From Locusta migratoria (Eukaryota; Arthropoda; Insecta; Orthoptera; Acrididae): 64,000 nucleotides of DNA. The translations under genes and the position numbers were made by a program. Each line of letters opens with the position of its first letter. Within the stretch, counting starts at the first letter, position 1. Of the stretch, positions 46,514 to 55,365 are shown one piece after another. The notes under the pieces were generated by a model. That model was not told where the DNA came from and made no database searches. It saw nothing but the letters and a program-made list of their open reading frames with translations. The stretch spans positions 76,436,297 through 76,500,296 of the forward strand of contig CM048750.1 in NCBI GenBank assembly GCA_026315105.1, in the 5' to 3' direction.

Positions 46514-47415
46514 ATCAAAAAAATTATAAAAATCCGATACCCAAATTGTCTTCTTGTGAATCGTAGACAGGAAACAAAAGTGATACGGTGAGGTGACACA
46601 TGTAAATTCATTATGTAAAAAGCGAAGTTGGTAAAGTGAAATTAAAATTATAGTTAATGAAAGTTTACTGTTACCAACCGCAAGAGCATTTCACCTTTAA
46701 TTTTATGCTGTGCAAATCATCAAGTGCGTGATAAACAAAAATATAAATCATAAAATTAGTACACTTGCAGTAGTAACAGGCTCATTTCTATCTCCTGTTA
46801 CTTCACATAACCACAGTAAATTGAAAACACTGAAGGGAGCGAAGATGGCTTCTGGAATATAAAATGTGCAAATAACATATCGTAAACCAACAAACTTTTT
46901 GCAACAAGTTCCGAATCATTATGACAATGTGTAGCTACGTGTGTGAACAGAAATATATATGAGAATGTGTAAATTGCTCACAATTTTTGTCATGTTAGTA
47001 CTTCATGTCTGATCAAAACATAGGTGAATCCTACTTTCATTGTGTAATTGCAGCAGAAGTATCCCACCTAACTCTCAATGTTGCACTGAATTCGCCTTCT
47101 TGTACTTACCGTATTTGTTTGATTTTGGGATCAATCGCATACCAATTCCTCTAACAAATTCCATTTCCATCTGATACTCCACTCTTGCTGCGGTATTTTG
47201 TCGCGTTTCAGCGAAAACCAAAACAGAGTGAAATTTTTAACTTTTTTATGTATAAATTAAATAATTACTAGCGTATGAAACAAAGGATAAGCTGTTCGTT
47301 ACCCTCGTTAAAACTAAGGAATGAATACTATTATTTGTTAAACTTTAATACAGGGTTGGTATAGAAAAAAAAGAATAGGTGAGAAATCCTAAAATAATCT
47401 AACCCCTTGAAAGGC
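46514..47415. other. Unannotated AT-rich DNA
   Basis: Nothing recognised. Confidence 0.45.
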
Positions 47416-47419
47416 AACC

Positions 47420-47575
47420 TGCAGCCGCACGAGAATGGCGGTGCGTTCTAAGGCGTCTTGCTCCCCATCGATTGGTGTGTGTGTCCTTCTTACCTTGCTT
47501 TAAGTTGTTTGTAAGTCTAGGGACTGATGACCACTGTAGTTTGGTCCCATAACTTTACAAAAATTTGAACATATA
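47420..47575 (+). mobile_element. SINE subfamily C, lacking the B box
   Basis: gcggtgcgttctaaggcgtc, then directly the tail ggactgatgaccactgtag ... acaaaaatttgaacat. The B box region is deleted. Confidence 0.75.
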
Positions 47576-47591
47576 TGTATATTGTCCCAAT

Positions 47592-47899
47592 CAACTGTTT
47601 CAACCCAGATATCTGTGAAACTACAAGAGATATTGAAAAACGACTTTTACGGTCATGAACGTACAGTAGGGGTTTATGGAAGTAGGTATTACGAGATACT
47701 CCAAAACGTGAAGACCCGGCCGTGGTGGCCGAGGGGACTGAGGCGCTCCAATCACGGTCTGCACGGCCACTACGGACGGAGGTTCGAATGCCGCCTCGGG
47801 CATGGATATTTGTGCCGTTCTTAGTATTTGCTGGTTCATAAGTGTTCATAAGTAGTTTGGAAGTTTAGGGACTGATGACCCCGTAGTTAAGTCCCATAA

Positions 47900-47971
<72 letters not shown>

Positions 47972-48523
47972 CAAAGCACGTAAAGAAATATTAAGTTCAT
48001 CACAAACTTATGCTTTTTTTAATGGATACCCCATATTATTTTTTAAGCAATCGATACGATGAAAAATCACAAACGAATGGCGGGCGGTTGCATCGCGATG
48101 CGTCAGTTACATCCGGAGAAACTGCGAAGCGAAGTTGTTTGAAATACATGAGGCGCGGCGCTAGCGCATGTCCGAGGCTCAAGCAAGACTCATGGTTGAG
48201 TCTCGGACACACGCTAGCAGCGCGCCTCATGTATTTCAAACATCAACTTCGCTTCGCAGTTTCTCCGGATGTAATTGACGCATCGCGATGCGACCGAAGC
48301 CATTCTTTTTCTGATTTTTCATCCTATCCAATGCATAAAAAATACTATGGGGTATCCATAAAAAAATAAGTTTATGTTGAAAATAATATTTCTTCACGTT
48401 TTAGGGTGTCTCATAGTACCTACTTTCATATGCCCCTGCCGTACGTTCATGACCGTGAAAGTGGTTTTTCAATATCTCTTGCAGTTTCACAGATATCTGG
48501 GGTAAAACAGTTGCCGGGCCGCC
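47592..48523. mobile_element. Large foldback element, arms ~320 bp
   Basis: The left arm (47592-47714, continuing 47978-48180 after a SINE) mirrors the right arm (48198-48523). Paired blocks include caactgttt, agatatctgtgaaact, gtcatgaacgtac, aatggatacccc, gcatcgcgatgcg, agaaactgcgaagcgaag and aaatacatgaggcgcg. The loop is about 17 bp. No protein is encoded; the 119-codon frame at 48010 is an accident of the palindrome. Confidence 0.88.
47715..47977 (+). mobile_element. SINE subfamily A with (TA)n tail
   Basis: The body 47715-47900 ends at cccataag and is followed by about 35 TA units (47901-47970). The duplication acgtgaaga / acgtaaaga (47706-47714, 47978-47986, one mismatch) shows that the TA tract was inserted with or grew from the SINE tail. 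Confidence 0.85.
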
Positions 48524-48757
48524 GTGGACACACGGGTCCCCATTAGATTACCGTCCGGGTCTGCTTAGGGCTGTCAGCCCTTGTGAGGCCAACTGATGAG
48601 CTACTTGCTTGAGAAGCAGCGGCTCCGGTCACGAAGACTGACATAACGGCCGGGAGTGCGGGGCGCTGACCACGTCCCCCTCCATACCGCATCCGTTGAC
48701 ACCGGTCAGTACCCAGTTGGCCCTCTGAGACCTGTCGAACGGAGTTTACAGTGTATG
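48524..48757 (+). mobile_element. 5S-rRNA-derived SINE (SINE3-type), head degraded
   Basis: The body blocks aactgatgagctacttgc, agcggctccggtcacgaaga, cataacggccggga and gctgaccacgtccccctcc match the antisense copy at 53505-53818, which has the 5S-like head. Confidence 0.7.
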
Positions 48758-48825
48758 CAGGGTGTTACAAAAAAGGTACGGCCAATCTTTCAGGAAACAT
48801 TCCTCACACACAAAGAAAGAAAATA

Positions 48826-48984
48826 CGCCGAGCGCTCTGCACGGCCACTACGGTCGGGGGTTCGAATCCCCCGTCGGACATGGATAATTGTGCAGTCCTT
48901 AGCTAGTTCATAAGTAGATTGTACGTTTAGGGACTGATGACCCCGTAGTTAAATCCCATAAGCTCTACATACACATGAACATCT
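48826..48984 (+). mobile_element. SINE subfamily A, 5'-truncated, 11-bp target duplication
   Basis: gaaagaaaata is at 48815-48825 and 48985-48995. The A box half of the head is missing (starts cgccgagcgctctgcacgg). It interrupts the 3' non-coding part of the DDE transposon. Confidence 0.92.
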
Positions 48985-49129
48985 GAAAGAAAATATGTTA
49001 TGTCGACATGTGTCCGGAAACGCTTATTTCCATGTTGGAGCTCATTTTATTACTTCTCTTCAAATCACATTAATCGTGGAATGGAAACACACAACAACAG
49101 AACGTACCAGCGTGACTTCAAACACTTTG

Positions 49130-49795
49130 TTACAGGAAATGTTCAAAATGTCTTCCGTTAGCGAGGATACATGCATGCTCCCTCCGTCGAATGGAATCCC
49201 TGATGCGCTGATGCAGCCCTGGAAAATGGCGTATTGTATCACAGCCGTCCACAATACGAGCACGAAGAGTCTCCACATTCGGTACCGGGGTTGCGTAGAC
49301 AAGAGCTTTCAAATGCCTCCATAAATGAAACTCAAGATGGTTGAGGTCAGGAGAGCGTGGAGGCCATGGAATTGTTCCGCCTCTACCACTCCATTGGTCA
49401 CCGAATCTGTTGTTGAGAAGCGTACGAACACGTCGTCTGAAATGTGCAGGAGCTCCATCGTGCATGAACCAAATGTTGTGTCGTACTTGTAAAGACACAT
49501 GTTCTAGCAGCACAGGTAGAGTATCCCGTATGAAATCATGATAAAGTGATCCAGTGAGCGTAGGTGGAAGAACATGAGGCCCAATCAAGACATCACCAAC
49601 AATTCCTGCCCAAACGTTCACAGAAAATCTTTGTTGATGACGTGATTGCACAATTACGTGCGGATTCTCGTCAGCCCACACATGTTGATTGTGAAAATTT
49701 ACAATTTGATCACATTGGAATGATGCCCCATCCGTAGTACTGCAGAGCAGTGAGTCGCATGTCAACACAAGCACTGCAGACTGGGCCAACTGGCG
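49130..49795 (-). pseudogene. DDE transposase, C-terminal two thirds, open frame
   Basis: The frame keeps all three catalytic blocks: TDGASF (first aspartate), WFMHDGAPAHF (second) and WPPRSPDLNHLEFHLW (third). NVWAGIVGDVLIGPH and HLKALVYATPVPN are conserved stretches. No stop interrupts the roughly 220 codons, so this copy is younger than the relics at 4.5, 31.7 and 37.8 kb. The N-terminal DNA-binding domains are gone. The first residues of the open frame (before 49795) are read from the adjacent LINE. Confidence 0.82.
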
Positions 49796-49798
49796 GTA

Positions 49799-50110
49799 AA
49801 TTTTTCTACTTTGAAAGCTAGCTGCCATTCTTCGCACCAACTATAAATTTTGTCTAAGTCATCCTGTATGTTATTACAGTCAGTTAAAGACGACACCCTC
49901 CCACACACCACATCATCACCAGCAAACAGCCGCAAATAACAACTTACTCTGTTCATCAGATCATTTATATAGATAGAAAATAATAGCGGTCCTATCACAC
50001 TCCCCTGAGGCACGCCTGACTATACACTAGTCTCTGATGAACACTCGCCGTTCAATACTCGTGTTTCGCAGTTCTTGCAGAGTTTTCGAAATAGGAGGGT
50101 GTACTGCGAC
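49799..50110 (-). mobile_element. CR1/Jockey-like LINE fragment (reverse transcriptase core)
   Basis: Antisense: CETRVLNGECSS, a stop, then PQGSVIGPLLFSIYINDL, LRLFAGDDVVCG (the FADD box with a Gly insertion) and IYSWCEEWQLAFKVEK. Only this part of the domain is present; the left side is cut by the DDE transposon. Confidence 0.75.
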
Positions 50111-50184
50111 ATTTGACCCGCTCTGTATTGTCAACTGAACATTGTCTGGTAGCGTTCAGATCGACAGGTCCAGTACGTGGTGTG

Positions 50185-50420
50185 AGGCGGCCGCCACACT
50201 TGAGGACTGGGATGGGCGCCCCCATTAACGGACGGCCCTCGGCTCATCGGCGGGCTTTTTGGCGCGCGCTCAGGCGGCAGTGCCGGTCGCGCCCACTGGA
50301 GGGAAAAATTGGCAATCGCGGGCGTGGGCCGTGGCCGCCCGCTAACTGCCTGCCGGCAGCGTCACCGAGCGCCCATAGTCTCGCCGAGGAGGCTCCCGCA
50401 CCGTAAAGTGAAAACCCAGC
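50185..50420. promoter_or_regulatory. GC- and CpG-rich block
   Basis: Dense CG dinucleotides (gcgcgcgctcaggcggc, gcgcgcggctgcgc) just outside the left end of the hAT-like shell. Function unknown; listed as a regulatory candidate only. Confidence 0.2.
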
Positions 50421-50549
50421 GCGCGGCTGCGCAACTGTGTCAAGTACAGTGGCCGCAGCAGTGTTGCCAACTTTAAAATCAGAAAAAGTCTTTTATTGAA
50501 AGATCGAAAATGAAAATTTTGAATACAGTATGTTCTTGCACACTTACTT

Positions 50550-51788
50550 GATTTGATTTGATTTGATTCTTTCAGGGAAGCCAAAACAGTCTTGGTCTAA
50601 CCCGCCACTGCCCGCACCGAAACTAAGTTTATTGTGCGGTATCGCTCCCTGTATGTCTAGTAAAGCCAACCTATGCCCTTGAACAGTGCAAGGAGTCCCT
50701 TTACCAGTTCTTTATTAGACACAATTTCTTCGGGTCTGGTTGTCCCAAATGTTCTGTGCCTTTTACTCTCCAATGCAATGCATTCGAAGATCAGATGTGA
50801 TGCAGTTTCATCACCGTCATCACAGAGCCTACGTTTAGGGTCCTCTTCTGTTATTCCCATTGTATGTAGGTGTTTTTTGAAATTCCCATGGCCTGCCAGC
50901 AATCCAACCATGAGTCTAATCTCTCTCCTGTTCAGACCCAGGATTGTAGAGCTTCTTTTAAAACAAGGCTTTGGCATCATTACCTTGCCATGTTTTTGTT
51001 GATGGACTTTGGTCCAATATTCTAAGTGCTGTCTTCTGAGCCAGTTACGTAGCTCCAATTTGATCATTGCCTTGGTGATTGTCAGGACAGGTTCCGGTCC
51101 AATAAATGGAGCCTCTGCCCCCATCCTGGCTAATCTGTCGGCATGTTCGTTGCCACTGATCCCCGAGTGGCCAGGGACCCACAATAGGTTTACTCTATTG
51201 CTTGCCCCTAGCTCCACCAGAACCCTGTGACATTCTGCAACAATTTTAGACCTTTTTGTAGGAGCTGCCAGTGATCTCAGGGCTGCCTGACTGTCTGAAT
51301 AGATATAGATGCTACGATCTTTGTAGCACCTACGCAAATTCTCCTCCACACATGCCCTGATGGCAGTGATTTCGGTCTGGAACACTGAGGGCAGTTTCCC
51401 TAGAGAGATGACGCCCTCCAGTCTTGGCTGCACCCCGTATACCCCGGCCCCAACGCCTTGGTTTGATTTCGACCCGTCATTGAACCAGAAAATATCCCCC
51501 GTACGGTGTCGAACTATTTTCTCCCACTGCTCCCTACTTCCAATTGTTATACTGAAAGGCTTGTTGAAGCAGTATGGGGTTATAATATAGTCGGTTGGCA
51601 TTTCCCCAACCTTTCCTATATTTACCTCACTCACTATTTTAGTGTGTCATTCTGGATATCCCAAAGAGTTCCAGTTGTTGACAGATTTGAGTCTGTAAGC
51701 GCCAGCTGCCGCCTCCATCTTGACCCAAAGGTGTAATGGGGGCATATCCAGCATGGTTTCCATCCCAGCAGTTGGTGTGCTGCTAATT
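50550..51788 (-). mobile_element. 5'-truncated LINE (R1/I-like) with 11-bp target duplication
   Basis: cacacttactt at 50539-50549 and 51789-51799 marks both ends. The 3' end at the left is a tail of gattt (antisense AAATC) repeats. The insert carries the C-terminal coding end with RNase H. Confidence 0.9.
50657..51785 (-). pseudogene. LINE ORF2 C-terminus with RNase H domain
   Basis: From about 51785 the frame reads MLDMPPLHLWVKMEAAAGAY, has one TGA near 51648, then is open for 325 codons. The RNase H catalytic residues are visible: FNDGSKSNQGVGAGVY (Asp), QTEITAIRAC (Glu), YIYSDSQAALRSL (Asp) and WVPGHSGISGNEHADRLA (His/Asp). A Cys/His cluster (CDDGDETASHLIFEC) follows near the end. The reverse transcriptase lies upstream of the truncation. 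Apart from the single stop it looks recent. Confidence 0.88.
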
Positions 51789-51945
51789 CACACTTACTTT
51801 ATTTGCACGATCTTTCTTCCTTTACACAAATGAACATTGATATTAGTAAAGGAAGGGAAAAAAATGAAGGTCATCGACCTCATCTACCTAGATATGTCAG
51901 GCTTGATTCCATATTGGACTGGGTGCTCCACGGCTGTATTTGATT

Positions 51946-52263
51946 TGTGGTAATTATTCAGCAATCAGTCGTCATAAATATAAATTCTTTATTTGTTGAC
52001 AAATCCGGATTTCGACCACTGTGTGGTCATTATCAATGCTTAAAATAAATTAAAAAACTTAAAATATCTCGATCTCCATGTAGGAGGTTGCGTTTGTACT
52101 GACGCGTTTGTACAAACGCAACCTCCTACATGGAGGTCGAGATATTTTAAGTTTTTTAATTTATTTTAAGCATTGATAATGACCACACAGTGGTCGAAAT
52201 CCGGATTTGCCAACAAATAAAGAATTTATATTTATGACGACTGATTGCTGAATAATTACCACA
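51946..52263. mobile_element. Near-perfect palindrome, arms ~155 bp
   Basis: The left arm tgtggtaattattcagcaat ... ggttgcgtttgtac mirrors the right arm ending attgctgaataattaccaca, with a loop of about 6 bp. Each arm contains the (T/C)TGATAA-T-hairpin-GAAA motif (52174-52200; inverted at 52010-52036). Same family as 58925-59143. Confidence 0.9.
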
Positions 52264-52439
52264 TAGCTAGATATGGTTTAATGTTGAACGTCCTGAGGTT
52301 TTTATTGCTAACGCCACTACTCTTTCCGTAGGTTTTCATGGTACCTATAAAATAATATTAATTTTGTAAACCTTAAACAGTTATAAAATCATGTGGATAT
52401 TCAATTATCTTCCATCTTACCTATGTTTTAGGGATTGCA

Positions 52440-53500
52440 ACTTCAAATTGAAAGTTATGACAGCACTTTTTGAGGCGCCGAAAGCCGGCGCGAATCGTCC
52501 GAATGGAATTGATCATGGCAGTTCCCAACCTGCTCTCTCCGTCCGACAGGCCTCAAGAGTTTAAATAAGATATGTACTAGGCTCAATAAAAGACATAACT
52601 AATAAACTGCACACAGCCGGGGTCTATGAAAACGGCTATGAATGCGGCTAGGTATACATTGGACGGGCGGCCGATTAACACAAGGATAGCCGAGCACGAG
52701 AGGTACTTTCGGCTGGGACAGCATACGAGGTCGGCAGTGGCAGAGCCCTGAGAAGAGTGCGGCAAACAGATAGGTTTTCAGGAAGGCCGGCCGCGGTGGC
52801 CGAGGGGACTGCGGCGCTTGAGTCACGGTCTGCACGGCCACAACGGTCGGGGGTTCGAATCCCCCCTCGGGCATGGATATTTGTGCCGTCCTTAGTTGTA
52901 GCTAATTCATAAGCAGTTTGTAAGTCCCATAAGCTCTACAAACATTTTTGAGGAAGTCTCTGTACTGGCAAAACGACCCTTCACTTTGAAGAGGAAAATC
53001 AGAGAAGCATTATAAGTAGCTAAGCGACCCGGAAATATGAACAGAGAAGACGGGTATAGACTTCCGGCGACTTGGCTGCCAGCAGCAGCAGCGCTTCGTG
53101 ACGACTCCGCGCGCGGTACGATCCATAGGGGCCCACGTAGCCCGGAGACAACAGCAGCCGCGCGTACACACAGCAAACAGCACCCTCTAGCCGACGCTAC
53201 GTCATTGCTACCACCACTCCTCATTCGCCAGTTTCAGCCAATGGAAAACATTAATATAAACACCAATGAAGGACTTCCGTTTCCACCAATAGGAAGAAAT
53301 AAAGGAAACACGAATGAAAGAGATCAGAAACCACCAATCATAAATGGAAACATTCAATATTTAAGACATCAGCTTTCCCTCATCCAGCAGTAAACGTAAC
53401 ACCCACATGATGGCCGCTTACAATAGTGGCCGAAACGTCGGTGAAATATTTGATATATTGACGATGCGGTCCAATACCCAGAAAGATTTTATCAACAAGG
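52440..53500 (+). mobile_element. Penelope-like element, 3' part (GIY-YIG endonuclease and 3' region)
   Basis: The translation with stops gives SIKDITNKLHTAGVY, CG then VYIGR, ETFRLGQHTRSAVAE, EECGKQIGFQE. After a SINE it continues VSVLAKRPFTLKRKIREAL. This is the GIY-YIG domain of Penelope-like retroelements. The 3' region (53400-53490) includes tggccgaaacgtcggtgaaa, typical of Penelope terminal repeats, with a decayed hammerhead-like core (see findings). Several stops make it inactive. Confidence 0.8.
52786..52950 (+). mobile_element. SINE subfamily A in the Penelope endonuclease
   Basis: The short flanking repeat aggaag is at 52780-52785 and 52951-52956 (longer if mismatches are allowed: ttttcaggaag / ttttgaggaag). 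The tail block gggactgatgacc is deleted. The Penelope frame resumes after it. Confidence 0.88.
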
Positions 53501-53504
53501 GCTC

Positions 53505-53818
53505 GAGAGGTCTACTTGGTACTGACCAGCCGCCGTGTTATCCTCCGACCAAGGGCGTCATCGGATGCGGTATAGAGGGGGACGTGATCAGCGCCCCGGC
53601 CGTAATGTCAGTCTTCGTGACCGGAGCCGCTACCTCCCAGTCAAGCAGTTCCTCGGGTGGCATCACAAGGCCTGAGTGCACCCCGCCTGCCAACGGAGCT
53701 GGGTAGACCCGGACGCTTAGCCATCCAAGTGCTACCCAAGCCCGACAGTGCTTAACTTCGGTGATCTCACGGGAACCGTGTATCCACTGCGGCACGGCCG
53801 TTGGCACCACATTAGAGA
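53505..53818 (-). mobile_element. 5S-rRNA-derived SINE (SINE3-type) with recognisable 5S head
   Basis: Antisense, the head reads gccaacggccgtgccgca, then cgaagttaagcactgtcggg (5S A-block) and cacttggatggctaag (5S C-block), the internal promoter of 5S genes. The body matches 48524-48757. The 5S portion is diverged from a functional gene and lacks its 3' end, so it is not a 5S rRNA gene. Confidence 0.8.
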
Positions 53819-54128
53819 AGGAGAGCAAAAAGAACTGTTATGCAGTGTAGCTGGTCCTGATCAGTTCTTCAGTGTATAAAAATTGTAGGGTTTCAAAAAC
53901 CATTTGTTTCTTATTTTATTTTTTAATTAAAAGATGGCAATACCGGTAATCCGCCATATTTTCACCTGCCCGCTGATAAGAATATTTTCCGGCTTTAAGG
54001 AACACAAATCTGCCAGAATCAGCCGAAAATGGGCTGAGTTGGCAACACTGGGCCTCAGCGCATCGATCAATCATTAATGCGAGTGGGAATCGTGCTTCCG
54101 AGGGCTCTGTACAAACGTAATTACGAGT

Positions 54129-54260
54129 GTACACTGAGCTGACAAAAGCAATAGCAACGTGCGCAGACGGCGGTGACATCACGTACACAAGGTATAAAAG
54201 GACGGCGATTTGGTAAAGCTATTATTTGTATTCCCGTTATTAGTGAGAAACGTGTCCCTA
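54129..54260 (+). mobile_element. Tc1-like transposon 5' end fragment
   Basis: tacactgagctgacaaaagc ... cacgtacacaaggtataaaagg: the start and TATA-like promoter of a Tc1-like element type I recognise from acridid DNA. The transposase part is not present. Confidence 0.45.
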
Positions 54261-54489
54261 ACGACGAGGACTAGAGACGTGGTTACGAACTGCCTGCGCT
54301 ACTGCCTAATTTCAAATGTACAGTTGAACTCTAGGTCAGGATTCTACTACACGCAGGAAGAGACTACGCAGCAGCTAGCGGGAGCTGTGTGACGTGGACT
54401 GGACCTTTTTTTTTTAGGTTAGACGGCCTTGGGAATACACAGGAAGGGTTTTAATATCAAAGGGTGTAGTTTAGAGATAGGACTAACAC

Positions 54490-55365
54490 TGATCTAAGAA
54501 CCATTGCTCCAACACTGTAAATTGTCGTGGCTGTCTGCAAACTTACCAGAGCTCCAAGCGCTAATAGAAAGTACAGAATCTCAAATCGCTGTAGGTAACG
54601 AAAGCTGGCTAAAGACGGAGATAAGCTCAGCGGAAATTTTTACTAAGGGACAAATGGTGTTCAGAAAGGAAAGATTGAATAAAAAAAGGTGATGGCATAT
54701 TTATTACTGTCACAAGCTGTTTATCTTGTAGTGTAATAGAAGTAGTTAGTTTCTGTGAGTTGGTGTGGGCAGAGGTTATACCTAACAAGAATAAAAGAAT
54801 AATTGGCTCTTTTTACCGACGCCCCTGACTCAGATGATTCGATTACAGAAATTTTCAAAGGAAGCTTGGCGCAAGTTTCGAAAACGTTCCCCAAGCATAC
54901 AATTTTAATTGGTGGCGACTTTAAACTTACTCTCCATATATGTTGGCAAAAACACATGTTTAAAACAGGAGGAAAGAATTAAACATCGTCCGAAATTTTA
55001 CTGAACACAATCTCCGAAAATTATCTCGAGCAGTGAGTTCATGAATCTACCAGAATAGTAAATGATGGTGAAAAAATATTTGACTTCTTAGCAACAAATA
55101 ATCCGGTGTTAATAAAGAGCATCAAAACAGAAACAGGAATTAATGAACAGAATTGTCGTAGTGGGTATGAATATCGCATTTCCCAAATCTACCAAAAATT
55201 AACGATAAATATATCTTTTACAAAAGGAAATAAAACATCGATTAACGCTTTCCTGAGTGAGAATTTCCAATCTTTCAAAAGTAACAAAGTTACTGTAGAT
55301 CAGATGCGGCTTACATTTGAAGAAATAATATTGACAACCATGTTCCGCGATATTACTTCATTTTA
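54490..55365 (+). pseudogene. LINE endonuclease relic (CR1/Jockey-like)
   Basis: Frames give LPELQALIESTESQIAVGNE then SWLKTEISSAEIF, RKERLNKK, then with stops LPTPLTQMI, GRSPS and VNDGEKIFDFLATNNPVLIK. These match the N-terminal endonuclease (IVGTESWL, FRKDR, N.P..I....TETG.SDH). The last block KNGNKTSINAFLSENF-type sequence lies in the linker. The reverse transcriptase is absent. At least two frameshifts. Confidence 0.65.

Larger units (their letters stand above)
48758..49795 (-). mobile_element. DDE (Tc1/mariner-superfamily) transposon, 5' part missing
   Basis: The 3' terminal end is at the left (cagggtgttacaaaaaagg at 48758). The antisense transposase runs 49795-49130. Its 5' half and other TIR are missing: at about 49800 the sequence passes directly into an unrelated LINE fragment. 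Confidence 0.8.
50459..54050. mobile_element. hAT-like transposon shell filled with later insertions
   Basis: The left end cagtgttgccaact and the right end agttggcaacactg are inverted copies of a typical hAT terminus. They are flanked by ggccgcag (50451-50458) and ggcctcag (54051-54058), an 8-bp duplication with one mismatch, the hAT length. No hAT transposase remains. Its own DNA seems limited to the ends and some intervals; the rest is the LINE, palindrome, Penelope element and SINEs listed below. Confidence 0.7.

Noticed and set aside
47901..47970. Independent TA microsatellite.
   Set aside because: It lies between the SINE body and the downstream target duplication, so it is the SINE tail.
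48010..48369. 119-codon frame with a near-identical frame on the opposite strand.
   Set aside because: Both are produced by the palindromic foldback element; the mirrored sequence explains the duplicate peptide.
53740..53818. 5S rRNA gene.
   Set aside because: Only the internal promoter region is 5S-like. It is diverged and fused to a SINE body found again at 48.5 kb.
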